This document shows positions 1 to 6,616 of a stretch of DNA of 8,282 nt, piece after piece (position 1 is the stretch's first letter; each line of letters opens with the position of its first letter). The notes below the pieces were generated by a model. That model had not been told where the DNA came from, did no database searches, and was given only the letters and a program-made list of their open reading frames with translations. Both the position numbers and the translations under genes were made by a program. The DNA comes from UBA4416 sp043718985 (GTDB taxonomy: Bacteria > Bacteroidota > Bacteroidia > B-17B0 > Aurantibacillaceae): positions 1 through 8,282 of the forward strand of contig JAYSUQ010000265.1 of the NCBI GenBank assembly GCA_043718985.1. The letters run 5' to 3'.

Positions 1-1
1 T

Positions 2-403
2 AACACTAGCTTAATTGATTTTTTTAAATACATTAGCAATATACAAAACGAAACTAGCGAGCAAATTACTTTAAAAAAAACAGATAGAGATAACGTTGAT
101 AAAATTGAAAAAATACTAAACGATACACTAACTACTGGCTTTTTAGGAATTGAACAACTAGCATCTGAGGTAAATATATCGCAAACTAAAATTAAAACTG
201 ATTTTAAAATCGTTTATGGTATCAGTATTTTTCAGTATTACCAAAAAAAACAAATGGAATTAAGCACTCAAATGCTTTTCAAAAAATACACAATTTCTCA
301 AATTGCAAACACCCTAGGATACGAAAACGTTAGTAAATTTTCGGCAAAGTTTAAAAAAACATTTGGCGTTGTTCCTACAAAATTTTATTCGCATAAATTT
401 TAA
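2..403 (+). CDS. AraC-family transcriptional regulator, C-terminal part (5' end outside window)
   Basis: The visible 133 residues run without a stop from the window edge to TAA at 401-403. The last ~85 residues are an AraC/XylS DNA-binding domain. The first helix-turn-helix lies at about visible residues 48-73 (GIEQLASEVNISQTKIKTDF, then the typical GISIFQYYQ turn). The second lies at 97-127 (TISQIANTLGYENVSKFSAKF), followed by the family's closing FKKTFGVVPTKFY. AraC regulators bind DNA as two adjacent half-sites. The N-terminal sensing domain is outside the window, so the ligand is unknown. The segment before the domain is charged and polar (QNETSEQITLKKTDRDNVDKI), like a linker. No convincing intrinsic terminator follows, only a T8 run at 439-446. 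Its targets cannot be told from this sequence; a direct repeat pair about 85 bp downstream is a candidate site. Family call is secure. Confidence 0.93.
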   Translation, partial: NTSLIDFFKYISNIQNETSEQITLKKTDRDNVDKIEKILNDTLTTGFLGIEQLASEVNISQTKIKTDFKIVYGISIFQYYQKKQMELSTQMLFKKYTISQIANTLGYENVSKFSAKFKKTFGVVPTKFYSHKF

Positions 404-487
404 TTAAAAAAAATCAATCTCTTTATTGCCGCGCATTGTTTTTTTTAAAACACTTGTATGTATCTAAGTTTTTATAAATTTAAACAA

Positions 488-544
488 TGTCGTTTTGGAG
501 TAAATGAATGTTTCATAAATCTTTATTTTGTCGTTTTAGAGTAA
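488..544 (+). repeat. Pair of 16-bp direct repeats, possible regulator half-sites
   Basis: TGTCGTTTTGGAGTAA at 488-503 recurs as TGTCGTTTTAGAGTAA at 529-544, with one mismatch. The start-to-start distance is 41 bp, close to four turns of B-DNA, so both copies would face the same side of the helix. Direct repeats of this size are what AraC-type regulators often bind, and an AraC-family gene ends 84 bp upstream. The repeat is seen directly; the operator role is inference. It could also be a remnant of the regulatory region of the lost gene whose tail lies at 611-688. Confidence 0.6.
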
Positions 545-559
545 TCGTGCAGTTAATTG

Positions 560-601
560 TATAACTTATAAATTATAGTATCACTAATTTTATAAGTTAT
601 A
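560..601. repeat. 13-bp perfect inverted repeat with 16-nt spacer
   Basis: TATAACTTATAAA at 560-572 is exactly reverse-complementary to TTTATAAGTTATA at 589-601. Pairing continues inward for a few more bases if one base is bulged. It is AT-only apart from one C/G pair per arm and is not followed by a T run, so it is not an intrinsic terminator. It may be an operator, a structured leader or debris of a rearrangement. Confidence 0.6.
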
Positions 602-610
602 ACACCTCCT

Positions 611-688
611 GTAATTAAAAGCGTGTATGTAATAAAGGTAACCTCAACTAATAACCAAATAAGTAAACGATTAATAATAAATAGGTAA
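611..688 (+). pseudogene. Relict 3' end of a T9SS-secreted protein gene (sorting-domain tail)
   Basis: Reading 611-688 in frame gives VIKSVYVIKVTS followed by TNNQISKRLIINR and a TAG-free end at TAA 686-688. This is the last strand and terminal segment of a T9SS type A sorting domain. The intact downstream gene ends IYIVKITS... and TNNQITKRLIINR. The usual glycine before the VYVIKV strand is missing, and the frame is closed by a stop at 593-595, so no signal peptide, passenger domain or start remains. At DNA level, 645-689 matches 4229-4273 at 42 of 45 positions. It is most likely the stump of a neighbouring paralogue lost by deletion, or the scar of a duplication that placed the large gene here. 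Confidence 0.8.
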
Positions 689-701
689 ACGCTAACAAAC
701 A

Positions 702-790
702 CCCGTCATTGCGAGGCACGAAGCAATCTCAAACCAAGCATTAGCCCCGATAGCTATCGGGGGCTTAGCTGAAAAAGCTCGTAATAACGA
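702..790. repeat. REP-like palindromic intergenic element
   Basis: The element opens with CGTCATTGCGAG (704-715), continues into GCACGAAGCAATCTC, and closes with CTCGTAATAACG (778-789), which matches the reverse complement of the opening at 10 of 12 positions. Nested inside is a perfect 18-bp palindrome, CCCCGATAGCTATCGGGG (745-762), within a GC-rich block that contrasts with its surroundings. The CGTCATTGCGAG...GAAGCAATC sequence resembles a dispersed repeat found between genes in many bacterial genomes, and the central palindrome resembles one common in Bacteroidota (from memory). It ends 26 bp before the start codon at 817, so it probably lies in that gene's untranslated leader as a hairpin. 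The closing arm is worn compared with the opening arm. Confidence 0.75.
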
Positions 791-816
791 AACAAAAAAA
801 ACTAAAAACAAACAAA

Positions 817-3800
817 ATGAAAAAACTACTACCATTACTTACCATACTAATTGCCTTAAACAGCAAAGCCCAAACCATACGTTACGTTTCACCACTTGGC
901 GCTGGCTCACGAAACGGGCTTAGTTGGGCAAACGCAGCCCCAAGCAATAGGTTACAGTTAATGATAACTGCTAGTAGCAGCCTAACTGCCGACCAAGTGT
1001 GGGTAGCGGCTGGTACTTACACCCCAACCCACAACCCAAGTAACGGAATCATTGGAGGAGGAAGAGACCGTGCTTTTTTATTAAAAAGTGGCACAGGCTT
1101 ATACGGTGGTTTTACAGGCACTGAAACCGCTGTAGTACAAGCCAACCCAACCCTAAACGTAACCACCCTAAGTGGCGATTTTACAGGCGATGATGTTATA
1201 ACATTTGCAGGTACAAATTCGTTAACTATTGCAAATAATACTACTAATGCCTACCATGTAGTTATTAGTGCAAGCAGCAATAGCTTAACAGTGCTTGATG
1301 GCTTTACTGTTAAAGGAGGTTGTGCCGACTATACCTCAGTAGGAATAGTAACTGTTAACTCTCAGAATACATTTAGAAATAATGGCGCTGGATTATACAA
1401 TATTAACTCGAGTACTCAGGTAAATAATTGTGGATTTACGTTAAATACTTCAATAAATTTCGGAGGAGGTATTTATAATGAAAATTCTAATAGTAATTTT
1501 ATAAAATGTAACATTAATAATAATTTATTGCAATCTTTTACTCCCAACAAAAAAGGAGCGGGTATTTATCAAATTAATCAAAACTGCAATTACACAAATT
1601 GTTCAGTAGTTAACAATATTCATGATTCGCCAGGCCAACTTAACGGTATAGGTTTGTTTTTAGGTTCAGGTTCTGTAACCATTACAAATTCTTTTTTTTC
1701 AAAAAATTTACGCTCTACCTCTGCTACTTCGATTAATGATGGCGGAGCTATATTTAGTTTAGGCTCAATTACTATTAGGCAAACTATTTTTAATGAAAAT
1801 GTTTGTCAGTCTGGTGGTGCTATTCATTTAGCCGGGTCAAACAATAGTGAAGTTAGCAATTGTATTTTTATAGGAAATATCGCTTCAATTGGAGGAGCTA
1901 TTCGTTGCTTGCATGCAGGCACAGCAAACATTATAAACAATACCTTTTTTAATAATAATGCAACAACAAATGGAGGTGGCCTTGATATTGTTAATGGAAC
2001 AAATAATTTAATAAATAATATATTTTATAATAATACAGGTGGCGGAAATAACGATATTAATGGCACACCAACCTCAGCCATTAACAACCAAACCCAAGTA
2101 TACACAGGTGGCATAGGGAGTAGCACCCTAAACCCTGTATTTACTAATAGCATAAACCCCATTGGTGCCGATGGCATTTGGTTTACAGCCGATGATGGAT
2201 TACAATTAACCGCTACAAGCCCTTGCGTAAATACGGGTACAACAACAGTATTTACACCAACAGTAGATGCCTTGCTAACTGCACGCCCACAAAATTGCGA
2301 AATTGATAGAGGCGCATACGAGTACGTGGGTACAGTAATGGCACCATTTACAACCGTACCCACAACCCAAACCATACTTTATGTAAAAAAAGGCGGGGCT
2401 GGTTTGCAAAATGGCAGCAGCTGGGCCAATGCCATGCCCGAAGTTGCCCATGCTTTGCACAGTGCACACAATAGCCCAGGTAATACTGTAAATTTTATTT
2501 GGGTTGCTACTGGCTCCTACACCCCAGTTTACGATGTTAATTTTGATGCCTGTGCAAGCAACCCACGCGAACGCACGTTTTTATTAAAAAATGGGGTGCG
2601 CTTAGTAGGTGGTTTTGCTGGTGTGGTTACCGAAACTAATGTAACCCAAGCCAACCCGCAAGTTAACCCTTGTATTTTAAGTGGCGATTTTAATAACGAT
2701 GATGGTATCACAGGCACTGGCAATACATTTACGCTTACCAATATTAACGATAACGCTTACCATGTTTTAGTAGCCAGTAACTTAACACTACCCACAGCCA
2801 TTTTTGGTTTTACTGTTACAGGTGGTAATGCAAATGATATAACAAATTTTAATTTTTTGGGTTGGGGAATTAAAACCTGGCAAACTGCTGGTGGTGGTTT
2901 ACTTAGCTTTGGCGGTGCCAGTAATTTAAATGTTCTACGTTGCACTTTTACACGCAATGTAGGTTTTAATGGAGCAAACACAACAACTGGTGGTGCAATT
3001 TCTTTATTTAATGGCGCTAATGCTTATATTGAAAGTGTAGTTTTTAATCAAAATTATAGCACTTATGGTGCAGGCGTACGTGTAGTTAATTCAAATCCAA
3101 TATTAGATAAAACGGTGTTTTGTAATAATAAAACAACCGTAAATTCTGTAGCAATTGGAATTTTAAGTGGGCAAATAGCTAATTTAAAACTGTATAATTC
3201 TGTTTTTTATAATAACAGAGGTGTCGAAACATTTGCTTTCGGTAATTCTCATACCGTAACTATACAAAATTGTACATTTTTCAAAAATTCAGGTACAGCA
3301 GTTTTTAATAACAACTCAACTATTTCTACAGATTTTAGTATTACAAATTGTATTTTTAAATTAAACGGTGTTGATGTAAACTCTTCTTCCATTTACCCTC
3401 TAATACAGCTAACGTATAGCACTTTTCAAACTAATAATTACGGTGGTATTGCATTTAATAACAATACACTAACGGCTAGCTTTGTAAATACAGTTACTCC
3501 CGAAGGAGCAGATGGCATTTGGATGACTGCTGATGATGGCTTGCAACTATCAACTGGTTCGCCTTGTATAGATAATGGTAACAATGCAGTGCTTACTTAT
3601 ACAGCTGATATTTTAAATCGCACCCGCATTATAAATACAACGGTAGATAGAGGCGCCTATGAATTTAACAGCACCTTTGTAATACCTACTTATACGGTGC
3701 TTCCCATTGAGCTATTATACTTTACAGCAACTCCACAAAACAACAACCAAGTAAACCTTAATTGGGCAACGGCCAGCGAGCTAAACAATGCTTATTTTAC

Positions 3801-4272
3801 TATTTTAAAAAGTAGCGATGGGTTAAACTGGCAAGAGCTTGGGCAAGTTACAGGCGCAGGCACCAGCAATCAAAAACACAGCTACGAGTTAATAGACACC
3901 AAACCCTACCAAGGCATTAGCTACTACCAACTAAAACAAACCGATTTTAGCGGCAAAAGTAGTTACTCCAAAATTGTAGATGTTAATTTTAATTCGGACA
4001 TCGAAAATCCTAGCCCGCAATTTGTTATCTATCCCAACCCTGCACAAGAAATGTTGAATGTTGAATTACAAATGTTGAATGAAGGAACCACAACCCTCGA
4101 AATTATAAACGCTTTTGGGCAAATTGTATTAACCGAAAATGTTACTTCTAACAACTTCACTTTAAAAACAGATAACTTAAAAAATGGAATTTACATAGTA
4201 AAAATTACTTCGACAGGCTCACAGAAAGCAACTAATAACCAAATAACCAAACGATTAATAATAAATAGATAA
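817..4272 (+). CDS. Large secreted beta-helix (choice-of-anchor Q type) protein with T9SS sorting domain
   Basis: This encodes 1151 residues. ATG follows an A-rich leader, as usual in Bacteroidota. Residues 1-18 are a Sec signal peptide (cleavage likely SKA^Q). Residues 20-506 and 519-955 are two copies of one architecture: an opening (YVSPLGAG...GLSWANA / YVKKGGAG...GSSWANA), VWVAAGTYTP / IWVATGSYTP, LSGDF, AYHV and GFTV..GG motifs, then right-handed beta-helix turns, then ADGIW.TADDGLQL and DRGAYEY/F. The helix turns often read xNCxFxxN, giving a likely Cys/Thr ladder. Residues 962-1058 are a fibronectin-III-like module (LPIELLYFTATP...YYQLKQTDFSG). Residues 1069-1151 are a T9SS type A sorting domain (YPNPAQE...NGIYIVKI...KRLIIN). 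The protein should cross the outer membrane by T9SS and be released or anchored at the surface. No catalytic residues are evident; adhesin or polysaccharide binding is only a guess. It stands alone, convergent with the next operon. Confidence 0.9.
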   Translation: MKKLLPLLTILIALNSKAQTIRYVSPLGAGSRNGLSWANAAPSNRLQLMITASSSLTADQVWVAAGTYTPTHNPSNGIIGGGRDRAFLLKSGTGLYGGFTGTETAVVQANPTLNVTTLSGDFTGDDVITFAGTNSLTIANNTTNAYHVVISASSNSLTVLDGFTVKGGCADYTSVGIVTVNSQNTFRNNGAGLYNINSSTQVNNCGFTLNTSINFGGGIYNENSNSNFIKCNINNNLLQSFTPNKKGAGIYQINQNCNYTNCSVVNNIHDSPGQLNGIGLFLGSGSVTITNSFFSKNLRSTSATSINDGGAIFSLGSITIRQTIFNENVCQSGGAIHLAGSNNSEVSNCIFIGNIASIGGAIRCLHAGTANIINNTFFNNNATTNGGGLDIVNGTNNLINNIFYNNTGGGNNDINGTPTSAINNQTQVYTGGIGSSTLNPVFTNSINPIGADGIWFTADDGLQLTATSPCVNTGTTTVFTPTVDALLTARPQNCEIDRGAYEYVGTVMAPFTTVPTTQTILYVKKGGAGLQNGSSWANAMPEVAHALHSAHNSPGNTVNFIWVATGSYTPVYDVNFDACASNPRERTFLLKNGVRLVGGFAGVVTETNVTQANPQVNPCILSGDFNNDDGITGTGNTFTLTNINDNAYHVLVASNLTLPTAIFGFTVTGGNANDITNFNFLGWGIKTWQTAGGGLLSFGGASNLNVLRCTFTRNVGFNGANTTTGGAISLFNGANAYIESVVFNQNYSTYGAGVRVVNSNPILDKTVFCNNKTTVNSVAIGILSGQIANLKLYNSVFYNNRGVETFAFGNSHTVTIQNCTFFKNSGTAVFNNNSTISTDFSITNCIFKLNGVDVNSSSIYPLIQLTYSTFQTNNYGGIAFNNNTLTASFVNTVTPEGADGIWMTADDGLQLSTGSPCIDNGNNAVLTYTADILNRTRIINTTVDRGAYEFNSTFVIPTYTVLPIELLYFTATPQNNNQVNLNWATASELNNAYFTILKSSDGLNWQELGQVTGAGTSNQKHSYELIDTKPYQGISYYQLKQTDFSGKSSYSKIVDVNFNSDIENPSPQFVIYPNPAQEMLNVELQMLNEGTTTLEIINAFGQIVLTENVTSNNFTLKTDNLKNGIYIVKITSTGSQKATNNQITKRLIINR
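874..3681 (+). repeat. Internal tandem duplication of the beta-helix unit
   Basis: The first unit spans about 874-2334 (residues 20-506) and the second about 2371-3681 (residues 519-955). Protein motifs line up in order along both. Short exact DNA matches survive, for example TAAGTGGCGATTTTA at 1169-1183 and 2678-2692, and GATGGCATTTGG in the closing motif of each. The unit ends are conserved while the beta-helix middles differ in length and sequence, which points to an old duplication followed by divergence of the middles. Confidence 0.8.
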
Positions 4273-4273
4273 A
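4229..4273 (+). repeat. Direct repeat of the relict at 645-689 (end of the large gene)
   Basis: The last 45 bp of the large gene, encoding the end of its sorting domain and the stop, match 645-689 at 42 of 45 positions on the same strand. The two copies bracket about 3.5 kb containing the whole large gene. Such flanking homology would allow deletion or amplification of the gene by recombination, or may record how it arrived. Confidence 0.8.
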
Positions 4274-4292
4274 AAGATACTAATTGGATTAA

Positions 4293-4382
4293 TACCTACA
4301 AAGGCAAAATGATTATGCTAAACGCAAAAAATTAAGTTTACAAGAGATTGAAAAATGGCTAGGGCCCGTGCTTGGGTATTAA
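4293..4382 (+). pseudogene. metH: Relict C-terminus of cobalamin-dependent methionine synthase (MetH)
   Basis: This frame reads YLQRQN, then DYAKRKKLSLQEIEKWL, then GPVLGY and a TAA stop at 4380-4382. It matches the end of MetH, whose activation domain finishes with the pattern QRDQVEDYARRKG.S..E.ERWL.P.LGY (recalled from the E. coli protein). The stretch that should read DQVED is shortened to QND, and a stop at 4290-4292 closes the frame, so the remainder of the roughly 1200-residue enzyme is absent. It lies between the stop of the large gene, 20 bp upstream, and the convergent operon, 18 bp downstream. It cannot be a functional gene. MetH uses methylcobalamin to make methionine from homocysteine, so a MetH remnant beside a probable B12-uptake operon is suggestive. 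The short length is the main limit on the call. Confidence 0.72.
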
Positions 4383-4400
4383 TTTTTTAAGATACTTTTT

Positions 4401-5519
4401 TTACATCAAATCAATTAATAAATTAGTTTTATCTTGGTTATTCATCTCCAAAATTTTTAATTTTCTAACTTCAAGTTGTTGCTCGTTAAAATCTTGTTCA
4501 ATTAATTTGTTAATATTTTTAATAAAATCGTTAGCTGTGTTACAAACAATGCACGCATCTTTTAAATTAGTGCCAACAAGTAATTGTTTGTTAACTAAAA
4601 CAAACCTACCACCAAACAAAACATTTAATAATTTTAACTTTAAGCCAGTTTCTTGTTGCGTGTAAAGGCAATGTATATGTGCATTTGCAATTAGTTGTTG
4701 CATTTGCAATTCGCTACAATTTGCTTGTAAGCTAATGTGAGGGTATTTTGTTATAAGATTAATTAAATGTTGTGGTGGGTATAAACCCGCAATAATAACG
4801 TTAACATTAATTGCCGAAAACACATTTTTAATTAACCATATAGCAGCTGTATAGTTTTCGGATACGGATAAATTACCATGGTATAAAATATAATTACCTT
4901 TTCCTTTTATACTTTTAATTTCATCAAACTCATGAAAACTTGGCAAATAAACCGAAGGTGTTTTAGGATATTTTTTTTCAAAATAAATTAAATCATTTTT
5001 CGATACCGCTAAAATACAACTTGCTTTTTTTATTGTTTTTTCAAAATGGTTTAGTTTAAAGGCTTCTGCGTATAAATATATTTTTTTTAAAAATTGTTTT
5101 TCAGCCTTAGCTAATTCTTTAAAATAATGATGTTCAATATTACTATGCCTAAATAATAATTTACGGTTTTGTAACTCTTTATCGTTTAATAAATAACAGG
5201 TATGTAATACTTCAAATAAAATAGGATAATTATCTAATAATAAATTTTGTTTTAACTCATTATTAATTCGCGATTTTACATTAAAAGGCAGTAGCGAAAA
5301 ATGATTTAAAAAAGAAGTATTACGTTCGTAATAATAAATTTTATCACAATAAATATCTAATTCTTTAGCTTTATTTTTGCTGCCATATTTAAAACAATGC
5401 AAAATTATTTTTACGCCATTGTTATGTAAACATCGTATTTTATGGTACACATCAATAACACCGCCATAATTTGCAGGATAAGGAATATCAAATGAAACAA
5501 TGTGTAATGTTTTACTCAT
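4401..5519 (-). CDS. GT4-like glycosyltransferase, last gene of the operon
   Basis: This encodes 372 residues from ATG at 5519. A TTG at 5537 would add only six residues and is less likely. It is probably a cytoplasmic GT-B-fold enzyme that transfers a sugar from a nucleotide donor. The N-terminal Rossmann-like half shows HIVSFDIPYPANYGGVIDV (about residues 6-24), with the glycine-rich loop typical of GT4. The middle has RHSNIEHHYF (124-133). The donor-binding half has YHGNLSVSENYTAAIWL (213-229) and TGLKLKLLNVLFGGRFVLVN (291-310). In most GT4 enzymes the last of these carries a Glu where this protein has Asn299; I recall Bacteroidota relatives with KLLN at that place, so this may be a subfamily feature and not a defect. 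No membrane segment or signal peptide is seen. It starts 31 bp after the lipoprotein gene and is probably co-transcribed with it. Donor and acceptor are unknown. Confidence 0.82.
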   Translation of the reverse strand: MSKTLHIVSFDIPYPANYGGVIDVYHKIRCLHNNGVKIILHCFKYGSKNKAKELDIYCDKIYYYERNTSFLNHFSLLPFNVKSRINNELKQNLLLDNYPILFEVLHTCYLLNDKELQNRKLLFRHSNIEHHYFKELAKAEKQFLKKIYLYAEAFKLNHFEKTIKKASCILAVSKNDLIYFEKKYPKTPSVYLPSFHEFDEIKSIKGKGNYILYHGNLSVSENYTAAIWLIKNVFSAINVNVIIAGLYPPQHLINLITKYPHISLQANCSELQMQQLIANAHIHCLYTQQETGLKLKLLNVLFGGRFVLVNKQLLVGTNLKDACIVCNTANDFIKNINKLIEQDFNEQQLEVRKLKILEMNNQDKTNLLIDLM

Positions 5520-5550
5520 TGTTGTAAATATAATCAAAAATTAAAATAAA

Positions 5551-6594
5551 TTATTCAAACACAAAGCCATTACTAATAATGCCTGCTTTAAAACTAGTTA
5601 AAAAACTACCCGCTGCATTATAAATTTCGATGGTAGATTTTTGTGTAAAATTACTAGCATCGCTAACATAAATGTTATAGTCTTTTGTATTTACACCTAA
5701 GCCATAATAGGTTTTATTACCCTGTGCTATTAGCGCAAAATTAGAGAGTTGATTGTTTGTTATTGGCTGCTGATAAACTCCATTATTTATAAAATAAAGG
5801 GTATCGTGTGTTTTATTTAAACATAAATTATGTGGCGTTTGCCCTAAGGTAAAATTAAAACTTGTTTCAATTTGTAGAGTTATAGCATTTATGCAAACTA
5901 ACTTTGCAAGCTGGTTTGATGCAGAAATACTGCCAGTTAATACCCATATTTTCGAATTTTTATCAATAACAATACTCGATGCGCCATAACCTACATTTAT
6001 GCTATCTGTAACAACATCGGTAGTGGTATTTATAACATAGCAGTAATTACTATTATCGTTTGTTACAAAAGCTTTATTATAAATTAAAGCCATTTGTTGT
6101 GTACCTTTAATGCAAGGTATTGTAGCCATTATTGTATTGGTATTTAAATTTATTACATAAATACCATTATTATGTATATCGCTAACGTAGGCTTTATTGT
6201 ATGTTATAGGTAATAAATAACGAGGCGAACTTAAACCAGTTATTGTTGCTGTTTTTTTAAAGTCAATATCATTAACAACTTCAATTTTATTTGAGTTATT
6301 AATTACAATGTAATAGTTGTTATTATATTTTGTTATACTTTGGCAAACATCGCCTAAGGCCGAGTTATTATTTTGTTGCCCATAATAATTTTCGATAACC
6401 GAATTTGATGGAGGATCGTAAACAGAAATACTAGAATTACCTTGTCCTAAATTCCAACCATAATTACCTTCGTTTATAACTAAAACTTTAGTTTCGGTAT
6501 TTATAGATATTGCAGTTTTTAATGGCTCCTGAGGCTTATCTTTAATACAAGAACTGGTAATGAGTATTATAAAAAATAAATTTAAAAATTTCAT
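5551..6594 (-). CDS. DUF5074/YncE-like beta-propeller lipoprotein, BtuG-like
   Basis: This encodes 347 residues from an ATG. A short hydrophobic signal ends in ITSSC with the lipid-bearing Cys16, so the mature protein is a lipoprotein. The body is a run of beta-propeller blades: VLVINEGNYGWNLGQGNSSI (38-57), LGDVCQSI (80-87), a KIEVVN strand, SSPRYLLPI (122-130), AYVSDIHNNGIYVIN (135-149), AFVTND, and TPHNLCLN (253-260). This layout is that of the DUF5074/YncE group. In Bacteroides, propellers of this kind (BtuG) sit on the cell surface, bind cobalamin very tightly and cap the receptor BtuB. That role is inferred here from the fold and from the TonB receptor two genes upstream in the same orientation. 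The residues after Cys16 (IKDKPQEP) are charged, but I see no clear surface-export signal. Expression may be partly insulated by the terminator just upstream. Propeller call is strong; B12 ligand is moderate. Confidence 0.82.
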   Translation of the reverse strand: MKFLNLFFIILITSSCIKDKPQEPLKTAISINTETKVLVINEGNYGWNLGQGNSSISVYDPPSNSVIENYYGQQNNNSALGDVCQSITKYNNNYYIVINNSNKIEVVNDIDFKKTATITGLSSPRYLLPITYNKAYVSDIHNNGIYVINLNTNTIMATIPCIKGTQQMALIYNKAFVTNDNSNYCYVINTTTDVVTDSINVGYGASSIVIDKNSKIWVLTGSISASNQLAKLVCINAITLQIETSFNFTLGQTPHNLCLNKTHDTLYFINNGVYQQPITNNQLSNFALIAQGNKTYYGLGVNTKDYNIYVSDASNFTQKSTIEIYNAAGSFLTSFKAGIISNGFVFE

Positions 6595-6616
6595 TTATAA
6601 CTAATTTGTTGTTTGT

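Larger units (their letters stand above)
404..816. other. 413-bp gene-free region with repeats and gene relicts
   Basis: No intact gene is seen on either strand. The stretch holds, in order, a direct repeat pair (488-544), an inverted repeat (560-601), the relict 3' end of a T9SS-protein gene (611-688) and a REP-like palindromic element (702-790). An A-rich leader then runs directly into the start codon at 817. No good match to the Bacteroidota promoter motif TAnnTTTG was found; TAATTTTA at 585-592 is the nearest and lacks the final G and a properly placed -33 element. Confidence 0.8.

Noticed and set aside
427..446. GC-rich core followed by T8 as a terminator of the AraC-family gene
   Set aside because: The only stem is TGC/GCA with a 3-nt loop, too weak to call.
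585..592. TAATTTTA as a Bacteroidota -7 promoter element
   Set aside because: It lacks the final G of TAnnTTTG, has no TTTG at the right upstream distance, and lies inside the inverted repeat, so the match is easily chance in AT-rich DNA.
2025..2981. Open frames on the minus strand at 2025-2375, 2275-2469, 2529-2741 and 2757-2981
   Set aside because: They lie wholly inside the large secreted-protein gene, overlap each other, and show no family motifs; they are opposite-strand shadows of its codon pattern.
4360..4376. GGGCCC and CCC/GGG pairing as a terminator for the minus-strand operon
   Set aside because: The stem is only 3 bp and the bases are explained by the MetH remnant's codons.
4372..4665. 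97-residue plus-strand open frame
   Set aside because: It is antisense to the 3' end of the glycosyltransferase gene, which has clear family motifs; the translated product is low-complexity with no recognisable domain.
5520..5537. TTG start adding six residues to the glycosyltransferase
   Set aside because: ATG at 5519 directly precedes the conserved first strand (HIVSFDIPYP), and the extension has no conserved content.
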